Shown: one piece after another, positions 44,511 through 54,100 of the stretch
Numbering within the stretch: position 1 is the first letter of the stretch
Layout: each line of letters opens with the position of its first letter
Origin: Berkiella_A sp964633725
GTDB taxonomy: Bacteria > Pseudomonadota > Gammaproteobacteria > Berkiellales > Berkiellaceae
NCBI GenBank assembly: GCA_964633725.1
Contig: CAZWHY010000001.1
Span: 62,001 to 126,000, forward strand
Direction: 5' to 3'
Length of the DNA: 64,000 nt
Program-made: the position numbers and the translations under genes
The notes under the pieces: generated by a model
What the model was told of the DNA's origin: nothing
The model's database searches: none
Seen by the model: only the letters and a program-made list of their open reading frames with translations

Positions 44511-44537
44511 TTAGCAGTTATCTTGTTAACTATTCAA
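44511..44537 (-). promoter_or_regulatory. Conserved upstream element of the KLK-protein genes (copy 1)
   Basis: On the plus strand the element begins TTAGCAGTTATC and ends TTAACTATTCAA, about 40 bp before the ATG at 44470. A closely similar element lies at the same distance before 44998. It contains the inverted repeat AGTTA-n6-TAACT. It may be an operator or activator site; the regulator is unknown. Confidence 0.45.
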
Positions 44538-44635
44538 GGCGTCGTCAGATAAATTTAGTAAACTCCTTTAAAAACATATAGTTGAATATTAGTTGCTATG
44601 CCTAAACTCAGTTGTTTGTATTACCACAAAACTGT

Positions 44636-44998
44636 TTATTTAAGCTTGGTGTTTTGGCTTGGTGCTTCAGGAGACATCTCAATAATATTTTTTGCAATAC
44701 CATTTATGTAATCGCCAATAGCATTTAAAGGTTCAGATTGATTTGCTTTTAATATGCCTGATTTTTTACCCGTATCAAAAGCGACGCCTTTGGCATAATC
44801 AAAGCTTTTACCTGCGGCTTTCGCTCCAGCATCTATGCCAGTATCGATGACTGTTTTGGTGATGCCTTTGACAGCACTATCAACAACGCCACCTGTAATT
44901 GTGCCTACAATAGGTGCTGCATCTGTCCCAAGGTTTGATGCTGCTTCAGTGGCCGCATTTAGAGCTTCTTGCTTTTTGGTGGGCTTACTTTCACCCAT
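44636..44998 (-). CDS. Small Gly/Ala-rich protein with C-terminal KLK (paralogue 3)
   Basis: A 120-residue protein starting MGESKPTKKQEAL. A 35-codon N-terminal extension in the same frame was rejected because ATG 44998 carries the same leader (TTAGGTGTATAT) as the 44470 gene. The body is Gly/Ala/Thr-rich (VGTITGGVVDSAVKGITKTVIDTGIDAGAKAAG). The end NGIAKNIIEMSPEAPSQNTKLK aligns with GGIAEKITSIAPDITEVAKLK of the larger neighbour. It is a short member of the same unnamed family. No signal peptide is visible. Confidence 0.7.
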   Translation of the reverse strand: MGESKPTKKQEALNAATEAASNLGTDAAPIVGTITGGVVDSAVKGITKTVIDTGIDAGAKAAGKSFDYAKGVAFDTGKKSGILKANQSEPLNAIGDYINGIAKNIIEMSPEAPSQNTKLK

Positions 44999-45035
44999 AT
45001 ATACACCTAATTTTTTATTTGTTATCCTTAAAAAC

Positions 45036-45061
45036 TTAGCAGCTATGTAGATAACTATCAA
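45036..45061 (-). promoter_or_regulatory. Conserved upstream element of the KLK-protein genes (copy 2)
   Basis: Plus strand TTAGCAGCTATG ... AGATAACTATCAA; it lies about 38 bp before the 44998 start and matches the element at 44511-44537 in order and spacing. AGTTAT and ATAGCT form an imperfect inverted repeat on the coding strand. Confidence 0.45.
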
Positions 45062-45215
45062 TTGTGTAAGTAAATACCAATAAGGTTTATTTAATAATTT
45101 CAATTAAAATCAGTAGGTTATGAAAATTCTTGGGGAAAGCGATATAGGGACTGTAGATGAAACCTGTTATGCTCTTCGGCACATAATTTTTCACGATTTA
45201 AGAAATATAGAGTAC

Positions 45216-46256
45216 ATGACAAAAAATTATCAAGCCGTGTTTGTGACGCATTTGCCTAGTTTCTATAAAATTAATTTGTACAATGTTTTGGCGCAATCGC
45301 TTAATATTTTTGTGGTGTTTATTGGCGAATCTTCTAATCTCAGAGAGGCTGATTTTACCCAGCAACAGAAAAATTTTGATTTCAAAGTGCTCAATCATTG
45401 TGCATTTGAAGCTAGAAATAAGTTAAATAGTTGTTTGGGTGTGGTCAAATTATTACGCACTTTAAAATTTAAAAAATTGGTTTTAGGTGGGTGGGATTTA
45501 CCAGAATATTGGGTTTTAAGTTTATTTTTCCCCAAGCAAAATAATTGCTTGGTGCTAGAGTCGAGTATTTTTGAGAGTCAGGATTATGGGATGAAGAAAT
45601 ATATTAAATCCATTTTTTTGCAACGCATATCGATTATATTTTACTCTGGCGTGCCACATTTGAAGTTAATCAACAAATTGGGTTTCCAGGGGCAAGCTTT
45701 AAAAACTTTGGGCGTAGGGATAACGGATTATCCAACTAAACAAGATAATAGTACAAGTTTTAGTGGGAAATTTATCTATGTGGGGCGCCTGGCGCATGAG
45801 AAAAATTTATTATTATTATTAAATGTCTTTAGGGAATTACCCAATTTTAGCTTAACTTTAGTGGGGGATGGGCAGCTTAAATCAGAGCTAATACAGAATA
45901 AGTCTGCTAATGTTTGTATGGTGGGTCATGTACCCCATACAGAGTTAGCGAATTATTACCAACAAAGTGATGTTTTTATTTTACCATCGTTAAGAGAGCC
46001 TTGGGGATTGGTGATAGAAGAAGCATTGTATTATCACTTGCCTATTATTGCCTCAGAATATGTGGGGGCGAGTATTGACTTGGTGCAAGAGCCAGACACA
46101 GGGGTATTATTTGACCCCCATTCTGAACAGGCTCTTATGGATGCGATAATAACGCTAGCGCAAAAATACCCATATTATAAAAAAAACGCACAAAAGTTTG
46201 ATTTTACCAAACGCGATCAACATCAGGTGCAGGCTTATGTGAGTGTTTTACAATGA
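45216..46256 (+). CDS. Glycosyltransferase family 4
   Basis: About 346 residues from ATG 45216 (MTKNYQAVFVTHLPSFYKINLYN). The frame is open back to 45120, but the extra 32 residues do not resemble a GT-B N-terminus. KFIYVGRLAHEKNLLLLLNVF, LTLVGDGQLKSEL and PSLREPWGLVIEEALYYHLPIIASEYVGA are the donor-domain motifs. Its last 56 bp are repeated, with changes, at 47940-47995. The stop overlaps an ATGA start of a gene fragment. Confidence 0.85.
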   Translation: MTKNYQAVFVTHLPSFYKINLYNVLAQSLNIFVVFIGESSNLREADFTQQQKNFDFKVLNHCAFEARNKLNSCLGVVKLLRTLKFKKLVLGGWDLPEYWVLSLFFPKQNNCLVLESSIFESQDYGMKKYIKSIFLQRISIIFYSGVPHLKLINKLGFQGQALKTLGVGITDYPTKQDNSTSFSGKFIYVGRLAHEKNLLLLLNVFRELPNFSLTLVGDGQLKSELIQNKSANVCMVGHVPHTELANYYQQSDVFILPSLREPWGLVIEEALYYHLPIIASEYVGASIDLVQEPDTGVLFDPHSEQALMDAIITLAQKYPYYKKNAQKFDFTKRDQHQVQAYVSVLQ

Positions 46257-46393
46257 AAATCTGCATTCGTACAGTTTCATCATGCCAGTTCCTCGGTTCC
46301 GGATATATTTCATTGATTATCTATATAAAGCATGCTAAATTTATAAAAACTATGTTTAGCGGATATAATTCATGGTTAGCTTATTTAACGTAG
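46253..46393 (+). pseudogene. Possible N-terminal remnant of a glycosyltransferase gene cut by the fic insertion
   Basis: A short frame starts with ATGA overlap on the preceding glycosyltransferase stop, the usual coupling in this locus, and reads MKICIRTVSSCQFLGSGYISL, a plausible glycosyltransferase N-terminus with a GSGY acceptor loop. It then runs into the Fic gene and stops. With the tail at 47934-47995 it would be the other end of the same lost gene. Only about 20 residues look meaningful. Confidence 0.35.
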
Positions 46394-47922
46394 ATAATTC
46401 AATAGTAGCGGGCTTTTTTCATGAGTGTATTTTACCTGAGGAGGGCGCAAAGCTAGCAGGATATACAGCTTTAATAAGTGCATATCAACTAGAAGTACCT
46501 TTGCCAGATAATTTATCTGCGATAGGGCAAAAGCATAAAAGTTACACAAAAAATAAATGGGTTGTATATGGCCCTAGATACCGGCCCAAAGACACGCTTT
46601 TTTCTCACCTGACATTTGCCTTAAAACATGAAGGGGTTAACTTAAGTGTATTAATTTCTTTATTTAAAGAAGTCAGATCAGAGCAATTTGAGGAAATTAT
46701 TTTCTCAGATCCAAACAGTATTTACAGTAGAAAAATATGGTTTTTATACGAGTGGACATTAGGTCAAAAGCTAAATATACCAGATATTAAAGATACTAAA
46801 TTAAGATATACCGACATTTTAGACTCAAAACTACAATATCCTGGTCCATCACGTAGATTGACAAGGCAACGTGTCATTAATAATTTGCCAGGTAGCCCTA
46901 AATTTTGTCCGCTTATTAGAAAAACTAAAATTCTAGATCAATATATATCTAAAAATTTAAATAATAGGGCTGAATCTAGTTTAAAAACAATTCATCCCGA
47001 GTTACTGAGTAGGGCAGCGGCTTTCCTACTTCTTGAGGACTCTAAGGCATCATATACAATCGAAGGTGAGTCGCCGAGGCATGACAGGGCGCAAAGATGG
47101 GGAAAGGCAATTGGACAAGCTGGCAAATACCCATTATCCCATGACGAATTTTTGCGATTGCAAGAAATAGTCATCTCTGACTTTAGATATGTTCAGCCAG
47201 GTTATAGAATAGAAGGGGGCTTTATTGGTCAGCACGATAGAGGCAGTATGACTCCCATTCCGATTCATATATCAGCTAAGCACCAAGATATATATAATCT
47301 AATGGAAGGGTTGATTGAGACTGATAATTTACTTGCAAATTCAGATTATAATGCCGTGCTTGCATCGGCTATTATAGCTTTTGGTTTTGTGTTTATTCAC
47401 CCATTAGAAGATGGGAATGGCAGAATACATCGTTATTTAATACACCATGTTTTAACCAAAAATGGTTTTGCGCCAGAGGGTGTGGTATTCCCTATATCGC
47501 ATGTGATTCTTGAGAAAATTAAAGCATATCGTGAAGTGCTAAATTCCTATTCTGAGCCTCGTTTGAAGTATATTAGGTGGCGATCTACAGATAAGGGTAA
47601 TTTAGAGGTTCTGAATAACACGTTAGATTTATATAGATTCTTTGATGCGACTAGTCAGGCAGAATTTCTATTTCAGTGTGTTGAAGAGACTATAGATACA
47701 GTTTTTCCCAATGAAATAAAATATTTAAAGAATCATGATGAATTTAAGGTTTTCATTGAAAATTATATTGAAATGCCAGATAGACTAATAAATTTAATGA
47801 TAAAATTTTTAGAACAAGAAAATGGTACTTTTTCCAAAAGAGCAAGGGAGAAAGAATTTGAAGGTTTAACGGAAGAAGAGATAGATACTATTCAAGACAT
47901 GTATAAATCTATATTTTTATAG
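46372..47922 (+). CDS. Fic-domain protein (class II, self-inhibited type)
   Basis: A 516-residue protein with the Fic active-site loop HPLEDGNGRIHR (His343 to about Arg354), which transfers AMP or a similar group to target hydroxyls. Before it lies SYTIEG (227-232), which fits the S/T-x3-E-G/N inhibitory helix that blocks ATP binding. The first ~200 residues and last ~110 do not match a known domain by eye. Fic proteins act as toxins, regulators or host-directed effectors. The gene breaks a glycosyltransferase row and is bounded by remnants, so it was acquired later. Confidence 0.87.
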   Translation: MVSLFNVDNSIVAGFFHECILPEEGAKLAGYTALISAYQLEVPLPDNLSAIGQKHKSYTKNKWVVYGPRYRPKDTLFSHLTFALKHEGVNLSVLISLFKEVRSEQFEEIIFSDPNSIYSRKIWFLYEWTLGQKLNIPDIKDTKLRYTDILDSKLQYPGPSRRLTRQRVINNLPGSPKFCPLIRKTKILDQYISKNLNNRAESSLKTIHPELLSRAAAFLLLEDSKASYTIEGESPRHDRAQRWGKAIGQAGKYPLSHDEFLRLQEIVISDFRYVQPGYRIEGGFIGQHDRGSMTPIPIHISAKHQDIYNLMEGLIETDNLLANSDYNAVLASAIIAFGFVFIHPLEDGNGRIHRYLIHHVLTKNGFAPEGVVFPISHVILEKIKAYREVLNSYSEPRLKYIRWRSTDKGNLEVLNNTLDLYRFFDATSQAEFLFQCVEETIDTVFPNEIKYLKNHDEFKVFIENYIEMPDRLINLMIKFLEQENGTFSKRAREKEFEGLTEEEIDTIQDMYKSIFL

Positions 47923-47933
47923 CCGCCTGTTTT

Positions 47934-47995
47934 AAATTTAATTTTACCAAACGCGATCAACATCAAGATCAGACTTATATAGGTGCTTTGCAATG
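47934..47995 (+). pseudogene. C-terminal remnant of a glycosyltransferase gene
   Basis: In frame this reads KFNFTKRDQHQDQTYIGALQ and stop, matching the end of the 45216 gene product (KFDFTKRDQHQVQAYVSVLQ). The DNA at 47940-47995 matches 46201-46256 at most positions, with the first 25 bases identical. Its TGA overlaps the ATG of the next gene, as expected for the original operon. It is the scar left by the Fic gene acquisition. Confidence 0.75.
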
Positions 47996-49162
47996 ACAGA
48001 GGGTAGTGCCATTAGAATTTTGGTAGCGCATAATTTTTATCGTTCTCAATTGGTTGGGGGCGAAGATATTGTGGTTCGTGAAGAGGTGAGATTTTTAAAA
48101 TCTACTTTGGGTGAGAATAATGTATTTACTTATTTTGTCAATAATGATGACTTAAAGCCGATTAAGCTAATAAAAAACATTTGGGGTGATAAACATCACG
48201 CACAAAATATTCAAGATATTATTACTAAAAATAAAATAAATATTTTACATGTGCATAACGAGTTCCCATTGTTGACACCCTTGGTTTTTAAGTATGCTGC
48301 TCAAGTGGGATGCAAGGTGATACAAACATTGCATAACTTTAGGAACCAGTGTTTATCCGGTATTTTATTTAAACAAAACAGCATTTGTGAGCAGTGTGTT
48401 AATAAAAAATTCAAGTTGCCAGGTATTGTCCATAAATGTTATCGAAACAGCCGGATGCAAAGTACTGTGCATGCGTTGGCGCAATATTGGTATGGTTTAC
48501 AAAAATATGATCAATATATTGATGCTTACTTTGTATTAACTCAGTTTCAAAAAAACAAATTATTAAGCTTTGGTATTCCAGAAGGAAAACTCATATTAAA
48601 GCCTAATTTTATTGCATCTGTTAATCAATCTAATATAGACATTATGCAGCGAGATCAATACTTGTTTATTGGCCGTATAGAGTCAGCCAAGGGCATTGAT
48701 TTGTTATTAGATGTGTGGAAGAACCTGCCTAATAAATTGAAACTAACCATTATTGGTGATGGACCAGATTTAAAAAAATTACGACACCAATATAATCAAG
48801 ATAATATTATATTCAAAGGAAAATGTGATTCGGATACGGTAAGGGCAGAGCTAAACAAGAGTCGATATTTACTGCATACCAGTTTATGTTATGAGACTTT
48901 TGGCTTAACAATCTTAGAGGCTATGCAACAAAGTGTGCCAGTGATTGGGTTTGATATTGGGACGCGCGGTGAATTTATCAAAGACGGTATCAATGGATTT
49001 TTGATTCATAAGGATAATATCGCGTCAGTCATACGCCAATCTAATAATATTTCAAGTTATGCTAATATGGCGCAAAAAGCCGAGGAAACAGTGCAAGAGT
49101 ATGCGCAAGAGAAGCTGGGCGCATTACAGCTTAAAATGTACCAGAAAATAATCAATTCTTAA
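47993..49162 (+). CDS. Glycosyltransferase family 4 with Cys-cluster insertion
   Basis: A 389-residue GT-B enzyme: HNFYRSQLVGGEDIVVREEV (acceptor loop), ILHVHNEFPLLTP, LFIGRIESAKGIDLLLDVW, LTIIGDGPDLKKL and ETFGLTILEAMQQSVPVIGFD. In the N-domain, CLSGILFK..ICEQCVNKK ... HKCYR has four Cys in the spacing of a known GT4 subgroup, likely a metal or structural site. The start ATGA overlaps the stop of the glycosyltransferase remnant, so it was once coupled to that gene. Confidence 0.88.
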   Translation: MTEGSAIRILVAHNFYRSQLVGGEDIVVREEVRFLKSTLGENNVFTYFVNNDDLKPIKLIKNIWGDKHHAQNIQDIITKNKINILHVHNEFPLLTPLVFKYAAQVGCKVIQTLHNFRNQCLSGILFKQNSICEQCVNKKFKLPGIVHKCYRNSRMQSTVHALAQYWYGLQKYDQYIDAYFVLTQFQKNKLLSFGIPEGKLILKPNFIASVNQSNIDIMQRDQYLFIGRIESAKGIDLLLDVWKNLPNKLKLTIIGDGPDLKKLRHQYNQDNIIFKGKCDSDTVRAELNKSRYLLHTSLCYETFGLTILEAMQQSVPVIGFDIGTRGEFIKDGINGFLIHKDNIASVIRQSNNISSYANMAQKAEETVQEYAQEKLGALQLKMYQKIINS

Positions 49163-49197
49163 TAAGAATAAGAAAATAACAATATAGGACATGTATC

Positions 49198-49989
49198 GTG
49201 AGTTGTGTATCAAAATCTAAGATATCTATTATTACGGTATGTTATCAGGCGGATAATACGTTAGAACAAACCATACAATCTGTTTTAGCCCAAACTCACG
49301 ATAATATAGAATATTTGCTGATTGATGGTGCCTCTACGGACAATACACCCCAGATATTGGAAAAGTACTCAGACCAAATTGATATTATTATTTCTGAGAA
49401 AGACAAAGGTATTTATGATGCGATGAATAAAGGCATTAAACTGGCTACAGGCGATATTATTGGGTTTTTAAATGCAGATGACTTATTTATGCACAATAAA
49501 GTTCTAGAAAATATTGAAAAAATACTTTCTGACCCCAGTATTGATGCATGCTACGCAGACTTGGTTTATTTTAAAGTAAATGAAGGGCTTGAAAAAATCA
49601 GTCGTTATTTTAAATCCTCCCCATTCAAGTTGGGCGACTTTGGTAAGGGTTGGTGCCCTCCACATCCGACTTTTTATGTGCGAAAGTCTGTATACCAAAA
49701 ATTAGGTGGTTTTAATTTAGATTATAAAATGGGCAATGATGTAGAGCTCATGATGCGATTTTTGGAAAAAGAAAATATCGTCGCACAGTACTTGCCTGAA
49801 GTCCTCGTCAAGATGCGATTAGGTGGTGTATCTAATCAAAGTGTCCGTAATATTTATGAGCAAAATAAAAACATTCTGGTAGCCGCCAAAAATTTAGATA
49901 TCCATATTAATCCACTATTATTTATATTATATAAAGTAATAGATAGAATAAAACAATTTATTATTAAGCCAAAAACATGCAAAATATAA
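49198..49989 (+). CDS. Glycosyltransferase family 2
   Basis: A 263-residue GT-A enzyme: KISIITVCYQADNTLEQTIQSVLAQT, EYLLIDGASTDNTPQIL, SEKDKGIYDAMNKGIKLATGDIIGFLNADD (DxD-like NADD), HPTFYVRKSVYQKLGGFN and DVELMMRFL. This is the WcaA-type subgroup. The start is GTG, supported by AGGA eight bases ahead. Its 3' end overlaps the next gene by 13 bp. Confidence 0.9.
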   Translation: MSCVSKSKISIITVCYQADNTLEQTIQSVLAQTHDNIEYLLIDGASTDNTPQILEKYSDQIDIIISEKDKGIYDAMNKGIKLATGDIIGFLNADDLFMHNKVLENIEKILSDPSIDACYADLVYFKVNEGLEKISRYFKSSPFKLGDFGKGWCPPHPTFYVRKSVYQKLGGFNLDYKMGNDVELMMRFLEKENIVAQYLPEVLVKMRLGGVSNQSVRNIYEQNKNILVAAKNLDIHINPLLFILYKVIDRIKQFIIKPKTCKI

Positions 49990-50918
49990 AACAAAAAATA
50001 CTAGTGACAGGTGCGTCGGGCTTTATTGGTCAGCATCTTACAAAACATTTGTTAGATACTGGTTATCAAGTGATTGCTTGTGGGCGTCAAGTCAACTATT
50101 CTTTTTCACATCCAGATTTGGAATATAAAAAAATAAATTATGCTAGCATAAAAACATTGTCTGAAGTCATGCGATCTGTTGATGTTGTGATACATTTAGC
50201 AGGCAAAGTACATCAGATGAAAAATTATTCTGATGTGGTATATCAGCATGAAAATACCATGTTGACACAAAATTTAGCCCAAGCAGCCGCAAAGCAGGGC
50301 GTACAGCATTTTATTTTTCTCAGTACGATTAAAGTCAATGGTGAAAAGACAACCAATACAGCTTTTAATGAACAAAGTATTGAGCAGCCATCCGATCCAT
50401 ATGCCCGTTCAAAATGGTTGGCGGAAAAACAAGTAAAAGACATTGCCGAGTCTTACAATATGGCTTGGACTATCATACGACCGCCTTTGGTGTATGGCCC
50501 TCAAGTGCGTGCTAATTTCAAAAAATTGCTACAACTAGTCGATTGTAAAGTGCCGCTGCCCTTTAAGGGTATTCGCAATCAAAGAAGCATGATTGCTTTA
50601 GATAATTTAGTGGATTTTATGGCGCATTGTTTGGTGTCACCTCAAGCACAGAATCAATTATTTTGTATAGCCGATCCCGATAGCGTGTCGACCAGTGAAT
50701 TAATTAAGCATTTACAAAAAATACGTTTAGGATATTCCAGGTTATGGCCTTTCCCACAACGGTTATTGCGGATTGTGGCTAAATTATTGGGCAAAACAGG
50801 GGCGATGAATCGCTTAACGGAATCATTGGTGATTGATAGTGGAAAAGCACAGAAATTATTGGGTTGGAAGCCAAAACTTAGTTTTCGCACAGCCACTGAG
50901 TTGTATTTTTCCCGATGA
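49977..50918 (+). CDS. NAD-dependent epimerase/dehydratase (WbpV/FnlB-like sugar reductase-epimerase)
   Basis: A 313-residue extended short-chain dehydrogenase: ILVTGASGFIGQHLTKHLLDTGY, HLAGKVHQMKNY, LSTIKVNGE (Ser/Thr), YARSKWLAEKQV (catalytic Tyr and Lys), IRPPLVYGPQVRANF and the late GWKPKLSFR. HLAGxVHxM and STIKVNGE are typical of the WbpV group, which acts on UDP-4-keto-6-deoxy-HexNAc or the epimeric UDP-HexNAc. The exact substrate is uncertain. It closes the glycan locus. Confidence 0.8.
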   Translation: MQNIKQKILVTGASGFIGQHLTKHLLDTGYQVIACGRQVNYSFSHPDLEYKKINYASIKTLSEVMRSVDVVIHLAGKVHQMKNYSDVVYQHENTMLTQNLAQAAAKQGVQHFIFLSTIKVNGEKTTNTAFNEQSIEQPSDPYARSKWLAEKQVKDIAESYNMAWTIIRPPLVYGPQVRANFKKLLQLVDCKVPLPFKGIRNQRSMIALDNLVDFMAHCLVSPQAQNQLFCIADPDSVSTSELIKHLQKIRLGYSRLWPFPQRLLRIVAKLLGKTGAMNRLTESLVIDSGKAQKLLGWKPKLSFRTATELYFSR

Positions 50919-51177
50919 AATTGTAAAAATTTCTGTGTTTGGGCGACTATGCTGCTTTTTACTTGTCCATCCAGTTTAATGAATCTATGCCCCACATTAT
51001 GCAATTGGAAGGTGCTTTCAACGTACTAATTTTAACAGCCAACCAAATATTTAACTAAAAAATTATCTCTTATCAAATCCATGCTTATCAATTTATTGTC
51101 TTAAAATATTGTGTGGTTCCAGTGAAAAATATTTACTGGGAGCTCACGGTTATTCTGGACGTTTACACATAATGAAA

Positions 51178-54100
51178 TTACTTACGGGGGGCTTCCCATG
51201 GCTTTACATCCTTTTCTAGATCTACTAAGTCCGGCTCTTTAGTTTCTTTGTTGCTCATTTTAGATGTATCTATTGTTTTTTCTAAAACTGAATCTGACTT
51301 ATTACTAAGCCTTTCGAGGATTTCTTGAGAAGGTTGATTTCTAGATTGCATGCCATGTATAACAGGTTTTGCACGCACTTGTTGTAATTTCTTAGAGTCT
51401 TTTATTTTATTTTGCATTAACTCAACAATGTGCTTATGTCCTGATTCTTTAGCCCAGTCTAGAGGCGTTTTGCCTTCGTTGTCTGTAGCACGCAGATCAG
51501 AGCCCTCATTAATAAATTTATTAACTAAGTTGGGATTTCCACCTTGTGCAGCACAATGTAATATTGTTTTCCCCGAAGATGATACTACCTTTGTGTCTGC
51601 ACCATGTGCCATTAATATATTAGCTATTTTTTCTTCGCCGAGCCTAGCAGCATAAGACAAAGCGCTTGTTCCGTTGATATTCTGGACATTTAAGTTAACT
51701 CCAGATTCAATAAGCCTATTTATTATTCTTTCTGATTTTGTATCAACAGCGCATAAAAGTGCAGATTCATTAGCCTCATCTAGAGCATTTACGTCTGCAC
51801 CATGAATAATTAATTCATCAGTTAGTTCAATTAGATTAAGGGTTAACGCTATCATGAGCGGAGTCATACCTGACCAATTGTCAGGATTTCCCTCTTTGAC
51901 TGCCTGATTGACAACTTCGGGCGCTTTTTCGATAATTAATTTGGCTAGTACTGTATTTTTACTATTTAATGCATAAGTAAGAGCATTATATCCCCTATCG
52001 TTTTCATTATCTAACGTAACAGTTGCTAAGTTTGGTGCAGAATCAAGAATTTGGTCAACGACTTCTTTATATCGATTTGTAGAGTTTTGATTCATGCTTA
52101 TGGCCATTGTTAATGCATTATGACCTTTTGCATATCCCTCAGTTATTGTTGAAAAAACAGCTTCTGGTTGGTGTTCAATAATTATTTTAACCATTTCTGA
52201 TTCTTTGCAGTAAACTGCATAAGTAAAAGCGTTGTGCCCCTCTTCATATTTCAAGTCAAGCATTGTGGTTGCTGCTTGAGGGGCATGCTCTAGGATCAAC
52301 TTGACCATATCTGATTGTTTTTCATATATAGCTAGGCTTAGAGCATTATGGCCTTTCTCATATCCTTCTGTAATTAATGAAGTTGCGGATTCAGGTGATT
52401 TATTTAGAAGAAACTCAATAAATTTAATGTTTTTGTTAGGTTTTGACCGCTTTGTCTCATTGAGTAAAATGTTATAGCCTTCTATGTAAGGATAGCTATT
52501 TCCTTCGGTTCTCAAAGCAGATTCTGGGAAATTATCAAGTATAGTGCTGGCTAATTCCAGATTAGTATTGTCGCATGCCACTCTTAATAGGGATTTACCA
52601 TGGATATCAAAAGTATTAGGATTTGCACCGTTTTGAATCAATGTATTGGCAACATCAAAAATTTCAAATTCGCATGCAATTTTAAGTGGGGTTTCATTGT
52701 TTTTGTTTGTTACGTTAAAGTTGGCTCCTTGTTCAATCAGATAAGTAACAAGATCTTTTTGTCCACTTTCTGTCGCGAATATCAAAGGGCAATTTCCCTC
52801 ATGATCTTGAACATTTATTTCTGATTTATCCTTAACCAAATTAGGAACCATATCAACACACCCCCCTATACAAGCATGCATCAACGACGTTCTGCCAAGC
52901 TTGTCGGTAGCATTTGTAGTTGCCCCCCAATCAATTAATTTCTGTGCTAAATTTGAATTCCCCTTTTGCAAAGCGTACATTAAAGGCGTTTTGCCATTTT
53001 TGTCAGCTTGATTTATGTCACATGATTTATGTATGCTTGTAGTAAGCGCTAAGTTACCAGTTATAATTGCAAAAATAAAAGATGTTTTTCCCTCATCATC
53101 AATGGCATTTGAATTTGCCCCCTTATCGATCATTAATAAGGCCAAATTCATAAGTTGGTTTTCTATAGCATACATCAAACAAGATTTTCCATTTATATCA
53201 ACATCATTAATGTTTGATTTTAATTCAATAAGCTTTAAAGCCAGCCCTTTATTTCCTTTTTCTAAAGCATGCATCAAGGACGTTTTAAGTGAATTATCTT
53301 TTGTATTGACATCTGCTCCCTTTTCAACTGCTGCTTCAACAAATTTCAAGTACCCTTTTTTCACGGCAATTGTTAAGGCTGTTTGCCCAGAGCTGTCTTT
53401 ATGTTTGAAGTTTAGATTATCTACACTTTTTATTAAGTTGCAAGCTGCTTCTTCAGGTACGTATTTTATAGCTTCAAATAATGCTGTACTACCATTTCTC
53501 ATAATTAGGTTGATATCAGCCCCATTCTCGATTAGCAAGCGATTCATTTCTGGATGGTTTCTAGCAGCTGAATGTATTAGAGCAGAGCAGCTGAAATTAT
53601 CCATGAAATTAATTTCTGAATTTGCACCCAACGCTAGTAAAACTTTTGCAGCTTCAATTTTGTTTAATTGAGCAGCTTTAATTAATGGTGTTTCTCCATT
53701 ACTATTTTTAGCATGTATGTCTGCACCATGCTCAACCAATAAGCGTATTATATTTCTGTTATCAGTTTCGATTGCGTAGATTAATGGCGCGCCGATATTT
53801 AAATCTATTCCCCTACTAAGGTACATTTGAATAGCTTCTTCATTACAACTTTGTATTGCGTAAATAAAAGCATTTTTTCCAGTTCTGTCACTCATTTCAA
53901 AATCTGCACCTTGCTCAAGAAGAGTGCTCTGTAAACTCACCTCATTGTTTTTTGCGGCATGAATTAGCGGTGTTACGCCATCTTTGTTTTTCACATTAAT
54001 ATAAAAATTATTTGTGTTTAATAACAAGTTTAATTCAGCGGTAGAAATGTCTGACCTAATGTAAGTTTTCATATTTTTAATTAGGTTATCAACCTCATTC

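Noticed and set aside
46201..47995. The 56-bp direct repeat around fic as an integrase attachment site
   Set aside because: No integrase or tRNA gene is present, and the second copy reads in frame as a glycosyltransferase end with an operon-type ATGA overlap, so a gene remnant explains it better.
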